From the NCBI GenBank assembly GCA_034509425.1, contig JAVTVJ010000014.1:1-64000 (forward strand): DNA of 64,000 bases. The letters run 5' to 3'. A program made the position numbers and the translations under genes. Source of the stretch: Eopsaltria australis. Its lineage: Eukaryota > Chordata > Aves > Passeriformes > Petroicidae. The notes under the pieces are model-generated. The model made no database searches, was not told the DNA's origin, and worked only from the letters and a program-made list of their open reading frames with translations. Shown here in pieces: positions 36,261 through 50,021 of the stretch; the stretch's first letter is position 1, and the number at the start of each line of letters is the position of its first letter.

Positions 36261-39200
36261 CAAGTCCTTGTGTCAGTGGGTTGGGTTTTTATTTTTTTTA
36301 TTTATTTTTTCATTCTTTGAAGTACAGAAATGTCCTCGGGATTCTTAAATAATATAGTTGTGATACATCTTGATGTGTAAACGAGTTGCTCCCTACCAGT
36401 TTCTGTTGGGTGCTTGCCTTCTTCCAGTCAGATTTATTCATGTGGTGCAGTTTCATTATCATTTGGCCATATTTATTACATTCTTTTTTACTTGATACAG
36501 TCATTCATTATGGACTTCCTAATGTGATAATTGTGTAATTATATGTTCGTGTATTTCAGTATTGATTGCATAAGTGTATAACTAGCTAATGCATAGCTTT
36601 GTTCTTCAATTAATACAGCCCTGAGTTAACTCCACCAGAAAGAGAATGCATACCTACCCACCCGTGTAGAGTGTAACTTGTATTCTTTCTGTAACTGCTT
36701 TCAAGTGATTTAAGCTTGTTTTGTGATAGCATGGCCCACAGCCCTTCTCCGGGGGAACATTCTGCCTAGTTTTGTCTTTTTCTCCTGGCAAATCTGGACT
36801 GCACTCTTCTAAGGCAGGGGTATCTTCCTGACTTTTTCTAAAGCGTATCATAAGGTAACAGAACAGAAATCATAAGAGCATTAATGGTCAATGTGCTCTA
36901 AGCATGGGGATCAAAGTCTTGCTAATATTCCTTAGTTTAGGATATCTGTATATAGGGGGTTTATCGAGAAGTTTTAGGTGTGAAGGAGTGTCTGAATGCT
37001 ACTTCAGTTGTGGTAACATCCCTTTGCATCCTACAAGTATTATTCCATACTGGTATTTTTAAAATTGAAGACTTATGTGTGGAGGAGGAAAATACCATAT
37101 TTTCAAAGTCTTAACTGTATAATAAAAAAGGTTTCTAAACAGCACATTAATTTCACTCTCACATCTCTCCCCAAAAAATCATTCTGTCATGCTGGACAGA
37201 GTTTTTAGGAAACATTTTTCAGTTTCAGCTAAACTGTGCTCCTTGCTATTGTGTGTGCTTGCAGCTGTCACACAGTTCTATTGTTTGACCTGTGCTGCTG
37301 AAATAATTCATCGCTCAGTGTTCATTGCCAAAAGACAGTCATATATTTCCCAGCAGTACTCATAAGTTTGCCTGCCTTTTGGATTTTCACATAACACACA
37401 GGTTAGAAAGTGTGTTTGTTAGCTCTTGCTGTTACCCCACAGAAATGAGGTGCAGTAGAAGAGCTAAAATCTGATCACAGACCAAAGCTGAAAATTTCTG
37501 TTGTTGTTTTTAGAAAAGTCAGCACAGTATATTGCAGTGATGTTACAAAAACCCACTCTGCCCAACTTACCAGCTGCTGCAGGGACACTTTCTGTAATTC
37601 AGTGCCTATTGGGTACATCAGAGATTTGATTCTGGCTCCTATTATATATCAGTATATATGAAAAAAAATCTGTGCTAAAAGCATCTAGGAAGACGGAGAA
37701 GCAGGAAAAGGAACAATTCATTGGCTGCCTTTGCATTTTAAAATCCTTTTCTGCATGACAATGTGAATGAACTCCCTGGGTAAAAAGGTATCTTTAACAG
37801 TAACAAAGAGAAATTAAAAAAAATCTTTAATAATAAAAAGAAAAGACTGAGGAAAACCCAAACAAACCCAAATACCCCAGACCATGCAGGAGCCCCAGAG
37901 AATCACTGGCTGGACTTCACAGCAGGATAGCTGCAGTCTGGATGTTATTATCATGTCAGAGCAGTCTCCTGGAAATTGCTGCTGCAAACTCAGAGGTGCC
38001 TGGGGAGACTTCAGGTAGCCGGGAAGGAGGAGGGGGGGAAAAAAGGAAAAAACCAAAACAAATCCCAGTCCCATAAACAGATTGTTAAAACTAGTGGCAG
38101 AAAAAAACCCTGCAAACACAAAAGGCTGTATTTGACACTCCTGCATCTCTAATAAGTTTCAGAAGGGAACTTTTATAATTATCTAATCTGACTGGTTGAA
38201 CACCAGCCAGAAACTTTTGTTCTGTAGATCCATAGATTTTTCTCTCCACCTTTGGGACTTCCATGTGATTTGGTGGCATTGAAACTCTTGCTGTAAGCAA
38301 CACCTCTGGCTACTGTGCTGCAGGTGCTGAACAGATAGTGGAAGTCTTAGCAAGATGGGTTGCTCTAGCAATATTTCCATGAAACTGGAAAACCACTGAA
38401 AGGATTGAGTATAATAAAGGAAGTTCACCTGAAAAACTGGGAAGCCTGCATCCTAGTGCAGAACATGTAGCCATCTGGCTTTGGGAGCATTCTCAATTTT
38501 CCTGCAGAGAAGTTGAATTCTCCATGTGTGGAACATCATGTTTGCAGCAGGTAATAGAGCCAGGTTAACTCTTACAATACCTTTTGTGTTCCATGAGTGG
38601 CACAACAGCCTCATGGCATAAAGCTCCCCATTTAAGTGAGGGGGAAAAGAATGATTCAGGGATGGAACAAATTTTGCTTTGCATTGGCGCCATAATGTGG
38701 AATTAATGAACAAATATTGAGGACTATCTCAGTGCTGTTCTCCATGAAGGCATTCAGGGGATGTTCACTGGTTTGGAACATGGCTTATTGGCCATTTGGA
38801 GGAATTGCCCCCTTGGGGATGCTGGGAATTGTCAGGACCTGGAGAGGGAGGTGTGTTCTGGAGCAAAGCAAGTCTTCAGTCACTTCCAGATGGAATGCAG
38901 GAATATGAAGTGGTTTGGCAAATACCTGTTAGTAATGGCCAGTTTCTCCAGTGTCAGAGCCCAGTTGAATTAGTTACAGGGATGCATTTGAATCCTGCAG
39001 ATGAAATGATGACATTCACCACAAACAGCAAGATATTTTCCAGTGTTTGGAGGGAGACAAGAGTTTTGCCCCCCCAGTTTTTGGGTTTTCTTTTTCCAAT
39101 GAGGACTTTTTTCAAGAAGTTAGATCAAACTCAGTCATATTAGCATGAGAGCAATTCATGCGAGGTAGGAAAGGTTGATTATAACAAAAGAGAATTATTA

Positions 39201-40855
39201 ATAGGAGAATAATTTACATCAAGGAGATGGTGGGAGTAAAGTGAATTTTGATGTTTTGAAGGTTGATTGGGTAGGTGGGTGTGTTGACAAAAATAAGACA
39301 ATCATATCTTCTTCAGGAACTTAACAGGCTTCAAGGATTTAAAATAAAATCTGTGAGCTCTGTGGAAAGCACTCTTTTTTACAATAGTAGGAGCAAAAGG
39401 TAATTTTTTTGTAAAAGTCCGGAATATAACTTCAGTTATATGCTGACCTTTCAGACCGTGCTGTCATCAAAGCTTTTTTTTTTAAATAAAATTTTTCTTT
39501 CAACATTTCTAGGATTAAGCACTGCAGTTCAATTTTATTTATCTATATAACTTTTATATAGTTTCTGGAAATCTTCAGGATAATATTCCCAATTTCCAGA
39601 AAACATTTTCCCTCTTGCAGAGGTATATGTTGTGGGACAGTCTTTGATGTGAGTGATGGTGTGTTTCAGCAATAGAAAAATGCAGACAGACTCCTTCACT
39701 TTGGTTTTGTTTGGGTTTTTTAGCAAGTAAATCTTAAAATGTATTTTTAATTTAGGTTAACTAAAAGTCTTGGTATGAAAGCAACCTGTAAAATGATATC
39801 TGGGGAAAAACAGATAAATCAGTGGTGTGGTGGTTTTCTTGTACAGTTAAAATGTAAGTTCAGATCTTAGAGCTGTTTTTTTCACCTGTTGTATAATATG
39901 GAGCAAGTCCTCAAGTGGATTCTGGGTTTTTCCTCTTTTCTTAGCATGTACACTGGAAAAGCTGTGTCTGTACCAAGGCCTGGTTCATATTGAAATGTAA
40001 CGTGGGAAGCTGGCCTGGTTGGAAAGCTCAGCAAACAATCAGATCCTTCTCCACTCAAATAGATGGGTTGATATTTTGCACTTCAGGGTTGGTTGAACGT
40101 TCGTAAAATTAGTGACTCGAAGAGATAAAAAAGAAATAGGAGCAAAGGCATTTAGAGCATGTCTGTGAGAAAATCACTTAAAAATGAGCCAGCAGGGCTG
40201 GAAAGTGTCACATGGGAAGGCATCATGGGTCCTAAGGTCCTTCCTCCCAAACTTCCCTCCCTGGTTCTGCCATTCTGCTTTGTGCTGCAGAGGCTGAAAG
40301 AGCTTTGGTCTTGCTCTGGCATCAGCCTGCTCACCCTTGAGCTGGGTCATGGAACTGACAGCACATTCTGCTCTCTGCTCTGGCTGCACCCACATATCTG
40401 ATTTTGGAGGCTGGATAAGATGCAGGCAGGGCAGTCACAGATTTGTGCAGAGAAAAGAAAATAAAGTTTTTGTAGTGTTAAATCCAAACTGATTAAATCC
40501 TATATAGCTTCTGCATCTGAATCTTGTATTAAATTGCTGTGTACTTCCTAAAGGTTTAGGGAGGGGGAAAAAGAGGGTGGTTGAAGGTGTTGATGAGTTT
40601 TTCTTGGCACCTTTCTCTGTTAACAAATTTCTAGTCTCTAGACCCTTTTGTAGAGTACTAAAAGCAAATTAGTTTGCTGTTTGCCCAGCATTTTGGGTTT
40701 TGGTGATTTCAGTGCAAAATGTAGCAGCAATCAAACAGAAATTTGAGGAGTGGGAAGTTTTATTGACATGTGTGTCCCTTGCTCTGATCCAGTCCGTGGT
40801 GTCCCAGGGCAGAGGCTAAAGAGGCATAAAATCAGGTCACTTTGCTGACTTATTT
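36261..40855. other. Unique non-coding stretch
   Basis: There is no recognised gene or repeat family. An AT-rich block at about 36515-36620 contains several TAAT/ATTA cores and could be a conserved regulatory element, which only alignment could show. Confidence 0.5.
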
Positions 40856-40905
40856 CTTATTTCTTATACAATATGCCTCCCTTATTTCTTACACAATATG
40901 CCTCT
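40856..40905 (+). repeat. 25-bp tandem duplication
   Basis: Copies at 40856-40880 and 40881-40905 share CTTATTTCTTA(T/C)ACAATATG and then CCTC(C/T), so they differ at only two positions. The close identity suggests a young duplication. Confidence 0.93.
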
Positions 40906-43900
40906 GTGTGTTTTTGTGGGGGTTTTTCCTCAATATGTGGTAAAAAGAAGCAGAAGATGATTTTCTAGAACAAGAAAGGAAGGATGTTTATTCAGATTCA
41001 CTCTTTCATTATATCTTGTATTTTCACTGCATCAAAAATGATGTGTCTTTTTGATATATCTCAGTATTATATCCTGCTGTATTTCTTGCTGGTGGATTAG
41101 GCCATCTGAAGAACTGATGTGTCAGCCAATTGTTTTGGTTTTTAGTTATTATTACTTCTATATTACACTGCTTTTGGTTACATAGGTATAGTTTTAAGTG
41201 TTTCTGGGCACTATCCTGAATCATATCAAAAATCAAGCCTGCAGGCATATTTTTAAGGGTAAGTATTGTGGACATAGAAGTGTTAATCCATATTTATGGT
41301 TACAAAGATGTGCAAACACAAGTCAGCCCAGTGACTGTTGTGCCTGGGGAAACCTCCTGGGGTCTCTGAGGTCAGAGAGTTGTCACCAATTCCCCAGCTG
41401 GGGACAGGTGATCTGCATGGGAAGGTCCCTTTGTTCTACAGAGAGGGAACAGCACAGTCCCATCAGCATGGGAGGCAAATACTGCAAACTGCCCTTTGGT
41501 GTACTGGCCCCTGCAAGGATAAATGGAACAGTCATACTTTCAAAAGCTCAAATAAATAACTGCTGGCACTCACAGAACACCAGCCCTCCATTTGGGAAAT
41601 ACCACTTGATGACAGAGTTGATGAAAGGTCCACAGACATCACACACATCAACTATAGCTAAAAAAAGCCATGCTATATATGGTCATTCCTCTCTTTAGGA
41701 AGACATTCCTTCTGTTGTTCTCCTTTGCTTATTTTAGTCACCCATTTCATACCTCCTCTTCAACACTTGACCCTTCAAGATAACCAATCTGTGGTGATGA
41801 TCCACATTTTCTTCAGAAAACCAGGAACCAAGAAGACTCTTAGTGGCTGTGCTAGGAATTCCTGATTCTTTTAATTACTGCTTTATATCAGTGCATCTTC
41901 ACCTTTATGTGACAGATGTGATTCCTGGGTTTACGAAGTTCTGTAAACTCATTTGTAGCATTTGTTCCTGACAGAGAAGTCCATGCAGTGACAGGGTGAG
42001 CTCGGTGCACAGTGCTCTCTGGGGTTTGATCTGAAGCCCTTCTTGCTTCTTCCTGCAAGTTCTTTTTCTGTTGCAGCAGTCTGTGCACTAAATGCAGCTC
42101 TAGCTGAGCTGTCTTATCTCAAACACACGTTGATGGAGAATCACTGTGAGGTGCTAGAGGAATTTGACAAGGATCAGGACTAGTTTCAACACTGTTTAAT
42201 ATTTTTGTCCATTACTTGGAATAATCTTTCTGAATTACTGCTGCTTCATTTCCAGGTAGCACAAAGAATGGCAGGATGTGAGATAAGAAGGTAGTAGACA
42301 CTTTACACAAAAAGCTCTGAATTGTTTGGCCTGTTTAAAGAGAGGACCTGAAACAAATAAATGAACTTGCCTAAGAAAAAGAAATGTTCCAGTGGGAGAA
42401 GACTCTGTCAAGCAAAGCAGAGATGGTCCTCTTGACTAACAGCTGGCCACAGGCTGCTAGTGGAGAGCTGTGATGCAATACTTGTTTGTGGAAATGGGAA
42501 TGGGAGCTGGGAGAGAAGCTTTGCCTGCTTATATGCCTGTGTACCTTGGCAAGGCAATTCTAAAATAACTGCGGTCATTTTGATATCCATGTCCTAGGAG
42601 GGATGTTGAGGGTAAAGTTCAGAGAGTCAGCACAGAATACTTGGAGTAGGACCAAATGATTGGTCTTCAACCACTTAGAGCATCATCTCTTACATTTGTC
42701 AGTGAGAAAATGGGGTGCCTGTAGGGTAGCAGTGTTTAAGAGTTTTCAGAGAAAGCAAATACTGGGAGCTAAAGGAAATGGCTGAAATAGATGAATTCAG
42801 TAGGTAAAAATATTCAATTCTGAATCTGGTTAAATATGGGAATGGATTACTGGGAGGAAGAGCTGCTGCACCATTTCCGGACATCTGCAGCTTCAGCTTG
42901 GATGCTTTTCTGTAGGAAAAGTTTTAATCAAACACTGTGGGTCCCAGTGCTGGGGTTAATGATGTGAAATGCAATGACCTATGATATGCACGTCTTAGGA
43001 TATGCAAGAATAGATCATCCCGCTTGTCTTTTTTTAACTTTAGATTCTATGAATTGATGGATATCTGCTAGTGATACAGCTTGAATCACTCTTTGTACTT
43101 TGCCCTAATTCTACAAGTCTTTGTATAAATTTTTCTCATTATAATCTTAAGAATACCTTACACATTATTCTCTCACTCTGTTAGCTACTATTAGCAGCCC
43201 CTGTGAATCCAGTCATTGGTGTTGTAAGAATTACTTGGAAAATTCACTTTCTCATGCTGGATTTTGATAAGATGGAGGTAATCTTGACTTTTAACTCTGC
43301 ATTCTTGAAGATAAATGTCGAGACATTCAACTTTTTTCAGGAGAAAATTATAATAAGTCTCAATGTTCAGAAAATATAACTCAATGCTTGCATGTTCAAC
43401 AGCACAGAGTGCTGTACCTGGTAGCACTTGGATTTTCTCTTCTTTGAAGATCAGGTATTGGTCCCCCTAAAAAGCCTGGGTACTGCAGGGGAGCCATCTG
43501 TCTGAATTTGGGGTTGCTGTGGTCTCACAAGTTTCTGGTTTATATTTAATGCCACTGTCTATTTGTGTTGCAGAATATGAAATATTAGATCCAGTGGCTA
43601 TTTTTTTCTATATCCAACATTTATGGGCAGCAAGGACAGCTTGTGAGTGTCTTCACAGAATTTCTAATGTGTGAAGTAGCATTTTTCTTTTGTTAGTTTT
43701 TGTTTGATGCAGCATAACTTAATACTGGCATACTTAATACTATTTTGTGAAGTATTTTTCTAGAGTCAAAAGGTAATTTGCTGTCTTGAATTTGGAAATA
43801 TATTTGCCTTTCTGGATATACATTCTTTCAACCATTGTCTCCACTCAAACAACTGTTCCAGCTTAAATTATTTTCTGAGTAATGAGTTGATAAAATTAAT

Positions 43901-44370
43901 TGTGTGTTTGTGTCTTCTGTGTTTGACTGTGAAACTGTAATGAAATACTGGAGTTTAAACAATGTGGGTTTTTTGATCTGTGACAAGTCCTTAGAAATAA
44001 AGAAAAGAGGACTGAGTGAAGGAAGGGATAAGCCAAAAGATATTCTGATAATGTTATACTTTGTCGTCCCAAACAGCTTCTCTAAAGCAGGGAAGTATTT
44101 CTCTGCAGTACAGGATACAGAGTGTGTTAAGTCCAGTGGTGTTGACTTTGTTAATTTAAATTCTGGTACAGGCTGTGCAGTAATGCTAAAGACTTCTTGT
44201 GTATCTGTATTTGAATCCATGATTTCTTTCAAAAGCTGCATGATGAATGAGTTACATGTACCTAATACTCCTTGGAAGTGGAATTGTCACTTCAGCAATG
44301 ACTTGAAATCATACGAGAGCAATATGATCTGTGTGCTTTTGTTTCCATGGACCTTTGCACGGGCACTTAC
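40906..44370. other. Unique non-coding stretch
   Basis: No repeat family is recognised. The interval 41198-41698 is open for 166 codons on plus without an early ATG. It is cysteine-rich with one N-x-T site, but shows no identifiable domain. A good donor (AAGG|GTAAGT) at 41260 lies inside it, which argues against it being read as one continuous protein. Confidence 0.45.
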
Positions 44371-44460
44371 CTCTGCTGTCTGCTTGCTCTGAAGTTGGGA
44401 AATAAAATATAAACGTAGGATGGAAATTCTCTTGGTGTTCCTCAGTGACAGCAATTTTTG
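44371..44460 (-). other. Candidate 90-bp exon on the minus strand
   Basis: Read on minus, an acceptor ending AATTGTATCAG precedes 44460 and a near-perfect donor GCAGAG|GTAAGTG follows 44371. The enclosed 90 bases are an exact multiple of three and are open in two of three frames. The phase-0 reading begins QKLLSLRNTKRISILRLY; the other contains EEHQENFHPTFIFYF. An internal acceptor-like CCAACTTCAG would shorten the exon to 18 bases (44371-44388), the size of a neuronal microexon. No protein family is recognised. It could equally be a chance site pair or a non-coding exon. Confidence 0.22.
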
Positions 44461-45499
44461 CTGATACAATTGCAGGAAGAATATTGCAGGTCCAAGTGCA
44501 AGGTCTCTTGGTCTTTGATACTAGCTGGTTGAGCGTTCCTGCTTCTCTAAACTTGATTTTAGAATAGTTGATAAAAATATACATCTGGAAAAAAACCCAT
44601 ATAAAAAAACTTATTTAAGAAAATTATTCTATTAACATGCAATCAAGAAAAAGCTTCTTTTTACCTGCAGCCTTTAACTGGCAGTTGTGGAAACTGAAAA
44701 TCTTTCCATGCCCTCTTTGTTTCTTTTTATTTTATTTATGCGTGCTTCTATTCCTATCTTGCATTGGTTTTGGTTAGCTTGGAAATATTCTGTGGACTCA
44801 AAATACACCTGTGTGATCCTGTCTTGGGGAATGGGACAGATCAGTGGTGTCTGTGGGGCCAGTCAGGAGCTGTGAGGGGGAGCACAGGCGTGTCCTGCTG
44901 TGGATGGGGTCAGGTGGGCACTGCTCAGAGGGCCACACTGGGAATTTGGCCAGGAGCTGATGGTGCTGAGCTGATGGTGCATGGCTCCTTGGGCCCATGG
45001 AGATGGCAGCACTGCAGCACCTCATAGCATACAGATCTTCCTAAAGCAGGCACCTCCTCAGTGCTGGAGTGAGCAGGAAGAGCTCTGGGAAGGTGCGAGG
45101 GATGGGAGCTGACCCAAACCATCCTAATCCACACTCAGGTAGCACTGGCAGCCCTGGAAGTTGAGTTGATGCTTTCTCCATAACTCACCTGCCTGAAAAG
45201 GATAATTTCAGGGCATTTGGAGTAGGGACAGAAAGTTTCCATCCTTCAGGAGGTAAATTGTGATTCTCCAGGGTCTGCAAAGGAGAGGAAGAGGCATCTT
45301 CAGGAGTGAGTGAGTTCTAAGGCAGGTGCATTGTCTGTGAGGATCAGGAGTGGCCTGTGCCTTTTGCTGACAACCTGTTCTTTCACCAGCCAGGGCAGTG
45401 CAGGAAAAGCAGTGAGGGAGATGTTTGTGCTGTTAAGTGGTAGAAGCAGGTATATGATCTGTGAATCACAAAGATGGTATTAAAGAGTGTGCATGGTAG
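44461..45499. other. Unique non-coding stretch
   Basis: A moderately GC-rich part (about 44820-45130) has few CpGs and only chance frames. No repeat family is recognised. Confidence 0.55.
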
Positions 45500-45549
45500 T
45501 TTGTTGTTTTTTGTTTTTTGTTTTTTTTTTTTTTTCTTTTTTTTTTTTT
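45500..45549 (+). repeat. Poly-T / GTTTTT tract
   Basis: About 50 bases of T with four early G interruptions and one C. It could be the reverse complement of a retroposon poly(A) tail, but no element body is recognisable beside it. Confidence 0.93.
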
Positions 45550-48500
45550 CAAATCAAATGCTATTTCTGAGCTCCAAGGGCTGACAGCTGTTCTAGTTTT
45601 GCTTGGGGATGTTTTCGCAGTGTGGATTAATCAATGTTATGAACTGGGTCCATGGGGTTTTGGGAATGTAATTGGTTTCAGATGACACTTTGCTAGTCAA
45701 TCTGTGAAACAGCCGAATGTTGACACAGCTGAACAATTCCAGCTGTTTCCACTCACCCCTTCTTCTCTCCCTGGATGCACCAGCCTTTTCCCTCTCTCGT
45801 GTCTCCCTTTCTTATTGTGACTTTGTAAAACAAATTTGGGATTGCAGTTTCTGTCATTTGTCTCTGCTTTGGTTTCATTTCTTCCTAGAATACTTTCAAA
45901 ATGCATTATTTTAGGTATGCTTGATGTCCATTTTTATCACTTTGAGCCTGATTTGTGATGCAGACATTAACTCTTAAGAAGCTAATTTAGATGTTGCTTG
46001 AAGGTACCCTTTTGTCAGATAATTTCTACAGATAATCTGAGAAGTTTGAAAATGTGTTTACATTTGTTGTGCCAAACCAACCTTTGCTTTTAAAAAAGGT
46101 AACAAAAAATGCAGGTAACCAAAGGCAGAGATAAAGTGGGAGGGCTCTGCATGGAGATGTGCTGTAGACTCTGCTCCACTGCTGCTCTGCCCTACCTGAC
46201 AGCCTGGCTTTGCTCAGGCTGATGACTCTTCTGTGCTGTGCATCCAGACCTTAATGGCAGGAGAAATAACTCCCCAGAAGGGAGTGGCTCATAAATTGCC
46301 TATGCCATTTATACTTCTAGAATTAATTATTTTTCTCTTCCCCACTTTTTTGCCCTATTGTATGATAACTACAGGTAGGCCCTGAATATGTCATGCCACC
46401 TGCATCTGGAGTTTTCAGGATGGTATCAGTGCCTGTTCTCGACTAGTGGCAATATAGAAGAAAGGAGATGCAGTGCAAGAGCAGGCACATTCATTTTCCA
46501 TGGTATTTTTTGTGCTGACTATCAGGACACTTTGCAGCAAGGACTACAGAATGGCCCAGGCAGTTGTTCCTTGGAAATCTGTGTGCTCAGACACCTACAC
46601 ACACTGCACAAAGACGACCTGAGCTAGTGGTGGGGTGGTGTGGCTTTGTTCTGAAAGCCTTTGGCCACCATCCCCCTGGAGAGAGGCTGCTGGCTGGGTG
46701 TTCAGTGGTAACTCCAAGGGGGCAATTTGCTCTTCAGTATTATTTTCCCATTAGGCAGTTGGGTGGCTTTTGAAGGATGTATGCTCCTTCTTGTCTGTAC
46801 GGCTCCTCCGATGGCAGACTATTCTAAATTAAAACTGATGTGTGAAAAATCCTGTAACAAATCTGCTGTTTTCAGACAGCAGTCAGCTTTGCTAACTTTT
46901 TGAAACAGCAGAAAGCACCCACGTGTGTTGAGCCTTGTAAATCATCTCTCCTGTAATAAAGTAGCCTGTAATGGAGTGGTTGATGCTGTACCTTCCACAT
47001 ACTATTGCTAGTGCTTTACCTACAGATGGGTCTCTTCACTTACTGCATATGGCCTGTTTAGAAAAGGGGAAATGTGTATTGAAAACATGGTAGGAAAATG
47101 GCACCTCTGAGTATCTCACTTGGAATTATGTTACACTGAGAAAATTTCACATTTGCACAATGCAGTTTTCAGGGAAAGTCCTGATGTCATTAATTCCTGT
47201 TTATGTTTTCCTACTAGCAGGGTATTCAATAAGAATGTCCCATTCTATGGACTTCATGCTGACACTGGGAGGTTTTTTTGTGTTTTTTCTGGGGACGGAG
47301 GCTTGGGAGGTATAAATTCAGTACCTAGATCTAAGCAAGCCTCAGAGACCCCCATTATAAGGCAGGATAAAGCTTTTTAGATTTTTCTAGCTTTTTCCAT
47401 CTTTGTCCCAGAGATTTGGGATTCTGATTAGCAGTTCAAACCAGGGTTAAAATCCTCTTGTTGACTGAGAGCTAGTTCAAAACTGTCATGATTTTTCACT
47501 CTATAATTTTAGAATCTGTGAGAAACCCTTGACTCTCTCGAAGGACTGCAGCATTCTTTCTTCTGCTTTGTTATTGAAGACCATTTTTTTTTCCCAAAGC
47601 TAAAGCAGACAGCAGTTGGACATAAAGCAAACATTTAAATGCACTTGCTACTTGTGCGTGTGACTCGAGGTGTATCCCAGTGGTAAATTGGATCTTATAT
47701 TTAATCAAAGCGATATTGCAGGTAAATTGGGATTTTGTCTTTCTCTGCTGTACCAGCCCACAGCCAGTTCTTAGTTAAGGAATGTCTACACAGAATTGAG
47801 GAGAGAAAAGTGAAGGCTAACGCTTATATCCAATTCAGAAACAAAAGGACACCTTTTCTTTAAACTGAGCAGACATTAAATGCATTGAGGACATGTATGC
47901 TATTCACTCTAATGTTCTTTTCATCATTCTTCAAACAACCCACAGAGGTTTTCTGTTGTACAATCTTTGACAAATCTTTCTTTGTATCCCTAGTTCTCTT
48001 TTGTTCTGTGGAACCACCAAAGGGACCAGGTTCTTGGAAAGACGGAGGGAATGCATGCAACCAGTGTGGTGTGGAAAGCCTGTCTGTGATGTTACGTGGC
48101 TGGATTCATATAAACTTAGAAGTGCCACAAGCCCAGGTTTTCTCAGCGTGTCTCTTGTCTCCCAGTGGAAATTTTGCACAAGTGGAAAGGAAGGAATTGC
48201 ACTGTGGATTTGCAAATCTGCATGTGTTGGAGCAGTAGCACTGCCTGATACTGCCTCTGCTCAAGTCCATGCCCAGGGATGTGATGTGAGAGTGCAGTGC
48301 ATTCAATCCAGTGCCTGAGCAGGAAAGAACAGAGTGCAGAATTGTCCTGCCCAGAAATTTGTACATTTGGTAACTTCCCTTTTTTTTGGAATGGTTCATT
48401 GATAGCATATCGGAACCTAAACAATCTCCAAGTTATTAGTCATTTTATTGTATGTTCAGGCACACTTCCAGAAAAAAATGTATTTTAGGCCACAGTACGT

Positions 48501-49342
48501 TGTGAACTGTTGTGCTTTGTCAGGTTGGTGTCTCTGGCTGTAAAAACCACAAAGTTAAATTAACTATTCCAGTATTCTGTGTTGCAATCTCTGGCCTGCA
48601 ATAGAAGAAGCAGGTTCATCAGTAGAACCTACTCTAATGTACCTGCTATAAACATGTGAAAATTCCTTCTTTCTGCAGTGGAATATCCCTGCATTTTCCA
48701 TTTTCACTGCTTTGTCCCTCTCTTCCCACTAAATTATTTGGTCATTGAAGCCCACGTGCCCTTGAGACGCTCCTCCAGTTTTCAGAAGTGGGAAAGGTTT
48801 CTGATAAAGTTTCTATTAACCAGTCCATTTCCAAGCTAGCCTTTGGTTATTCCAAATCACCAGTTACTTCAGAAATTTAGGCAGAGCCATAACCTCCCCA
48901 CAGCAGCAGAGGCAGAGTTTTAATCTGTAGGCAGGAAGAGTCATTCCCCTGGCTGCTGTGCCTCCTGTTAAATTGCTGCAGGAGGTGTGGCTCTGAGAGG
49001 AGCAGCAACGCCCTCCATCAATGCCTGCCCAAAATTTGTATTCCTAGGATTGGGGGCCTGTAAAATGTTTTGCTGGGCCTGTGTTTTCCTGTGTGTTGTA
49101 GTGTCAGTCTGGCTCTGAGCAATGGCCCTGGGGACTGTCACTGTAGTAATGGGGTAGAAGGCATCAATAAAATATTTTGCTGGTGCACACTCATTTGTGT
49201 ATCTTCAGACATCAGGCTTTTAGCAGCGCAGGAGTGATGCTTGACAGTGCAGCACTGTCTAATCACACATTCACATTCCTGATACCCAAATGCATCAGAG
49301 AAGCCTTCATTTCTGTCTTCCCCCTCACAAGCCACAACAAGC
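45550..49342. other. Unique non-coding stretch
   Basis: No gene or repeat family is recognised. A possible zero-length acceptor/donor junction lies at 46374/46375, and a minus-strand donor with a strong acceptor encloses about 34 bp near 47019-47052. Confidence 0.5.
46330..46382 (+). promoter_or_regulatory. Possible recursive splice site
   Basis: A pyrimidine-rich run (CTCTTCCCCACTTTTTTGCC) is followed after a short gap by AACTACAG|GTAGGC, with AG at 46373-46374 and GT at 46375-46376. The layout is that of a ratchet point, but the donor half GTAGGC is weak and no host intron is proven. Confidence 0.15.
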
Positions 49343-49371
49343 TTTTTCTTCTTTTTTTTTTTTTTTTTTTT
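49343..49371 (+). repeat. Poly-T tract
   Basis: A 20-base pure T run (49352-49371) with two short T blocks before it and TTTTTTCAAAACAGG after it. A second T-rich patch follows at about 49408-49432. Confidence 0.95.
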
Positions 49372-49432
49372 CAAAACAGGGGCTGATATAATCTTCATAT
49401 CTTTATTTTCTTTTTTTAAAATTTTTTTTTCT

Positions 49433-49983
49433 TTAGTTCAAAATAACTTAGAAAGGGACTTGATAGGTATCAAGGAAGCTGGTTTATGCTTTGATAAGCC
49501 TTATTTCAGTCTCTTTTTGTGCTTTCTGGAACGAGTACAGTAGCAGCTTGCATACATTCAGTGTCATATTGAAGGAGTTTCTGTTCAAGCACTGCTGGAA
49601 CAGGTCCCTGGTGTTTGTCCCCTCCATTGGTTTGATGCCAGCTGATGCTTGTTGGGCTCTGTTGGGGCCTCACCTGGGGTCTCATGTAAGGTCCTGCCCT
49701 TGGAGCCCTGCAGAACTCAGCTCTGGGCCACAGCCAGGCCTCCCTTTCTCCTTTCTTTTAGAATTTAGCAATGCAGCTACATAAAAACTTAACTGCCCTT
49801 CCTCAGAGGGTGATAAGAAGATATAATGGGACATAAAGAAAAATTCCATCCTTGATCATATCATCCTGTGCTGGTTAAGTTGTTGCCATTGTGGTGTGCT
49901 ATGATAGTAAATTTTTGACTCATTGGAAATGCAGCTTGAGTCATAAAGTCCCATATTTGCTGTGTTTGGGGGAGTTTGGTGGG
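49433..49983. other. Unique non-coding stretch
   Basis: The segment near 49650-49690 (GGGGCCTCACCTGGGGTCTC) faintly recalls a phrase in the CR1 body, but similarity does not continue on either side, so I do not call an element. Confidence 0.45.
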
Positions 49984-50021
49984 TTTTTTTCTTTTTTTTT
50001 TTTTTTTGTTTTTTTTTTTTT
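49984..50021 (+). repeat. Poly-T tract
   Basis: 38 bases of T with one C and one G, preceded by a G/T-rich lead (about 49965-49983). Confidence 0.95.

Noticed and set aside
41198..41698. 166-codon cysteine-rich plus-strand frame, considered as a decayed retroviral env
   Set aside because: It has no signal peptide, furin site, fusion peptide or immunosuppressive-like motif in order, no neighbouring pol, and no LTR nearby. A good splice donor lies within it. Its length fits the chance tail for this window.
49640..49745. CR1-like phrase GGGGCCTCACCTGGGGTCTC
   Set aside because: The resemblance to the CR1 body covers about 25 bases and does not extend, so no element is called.
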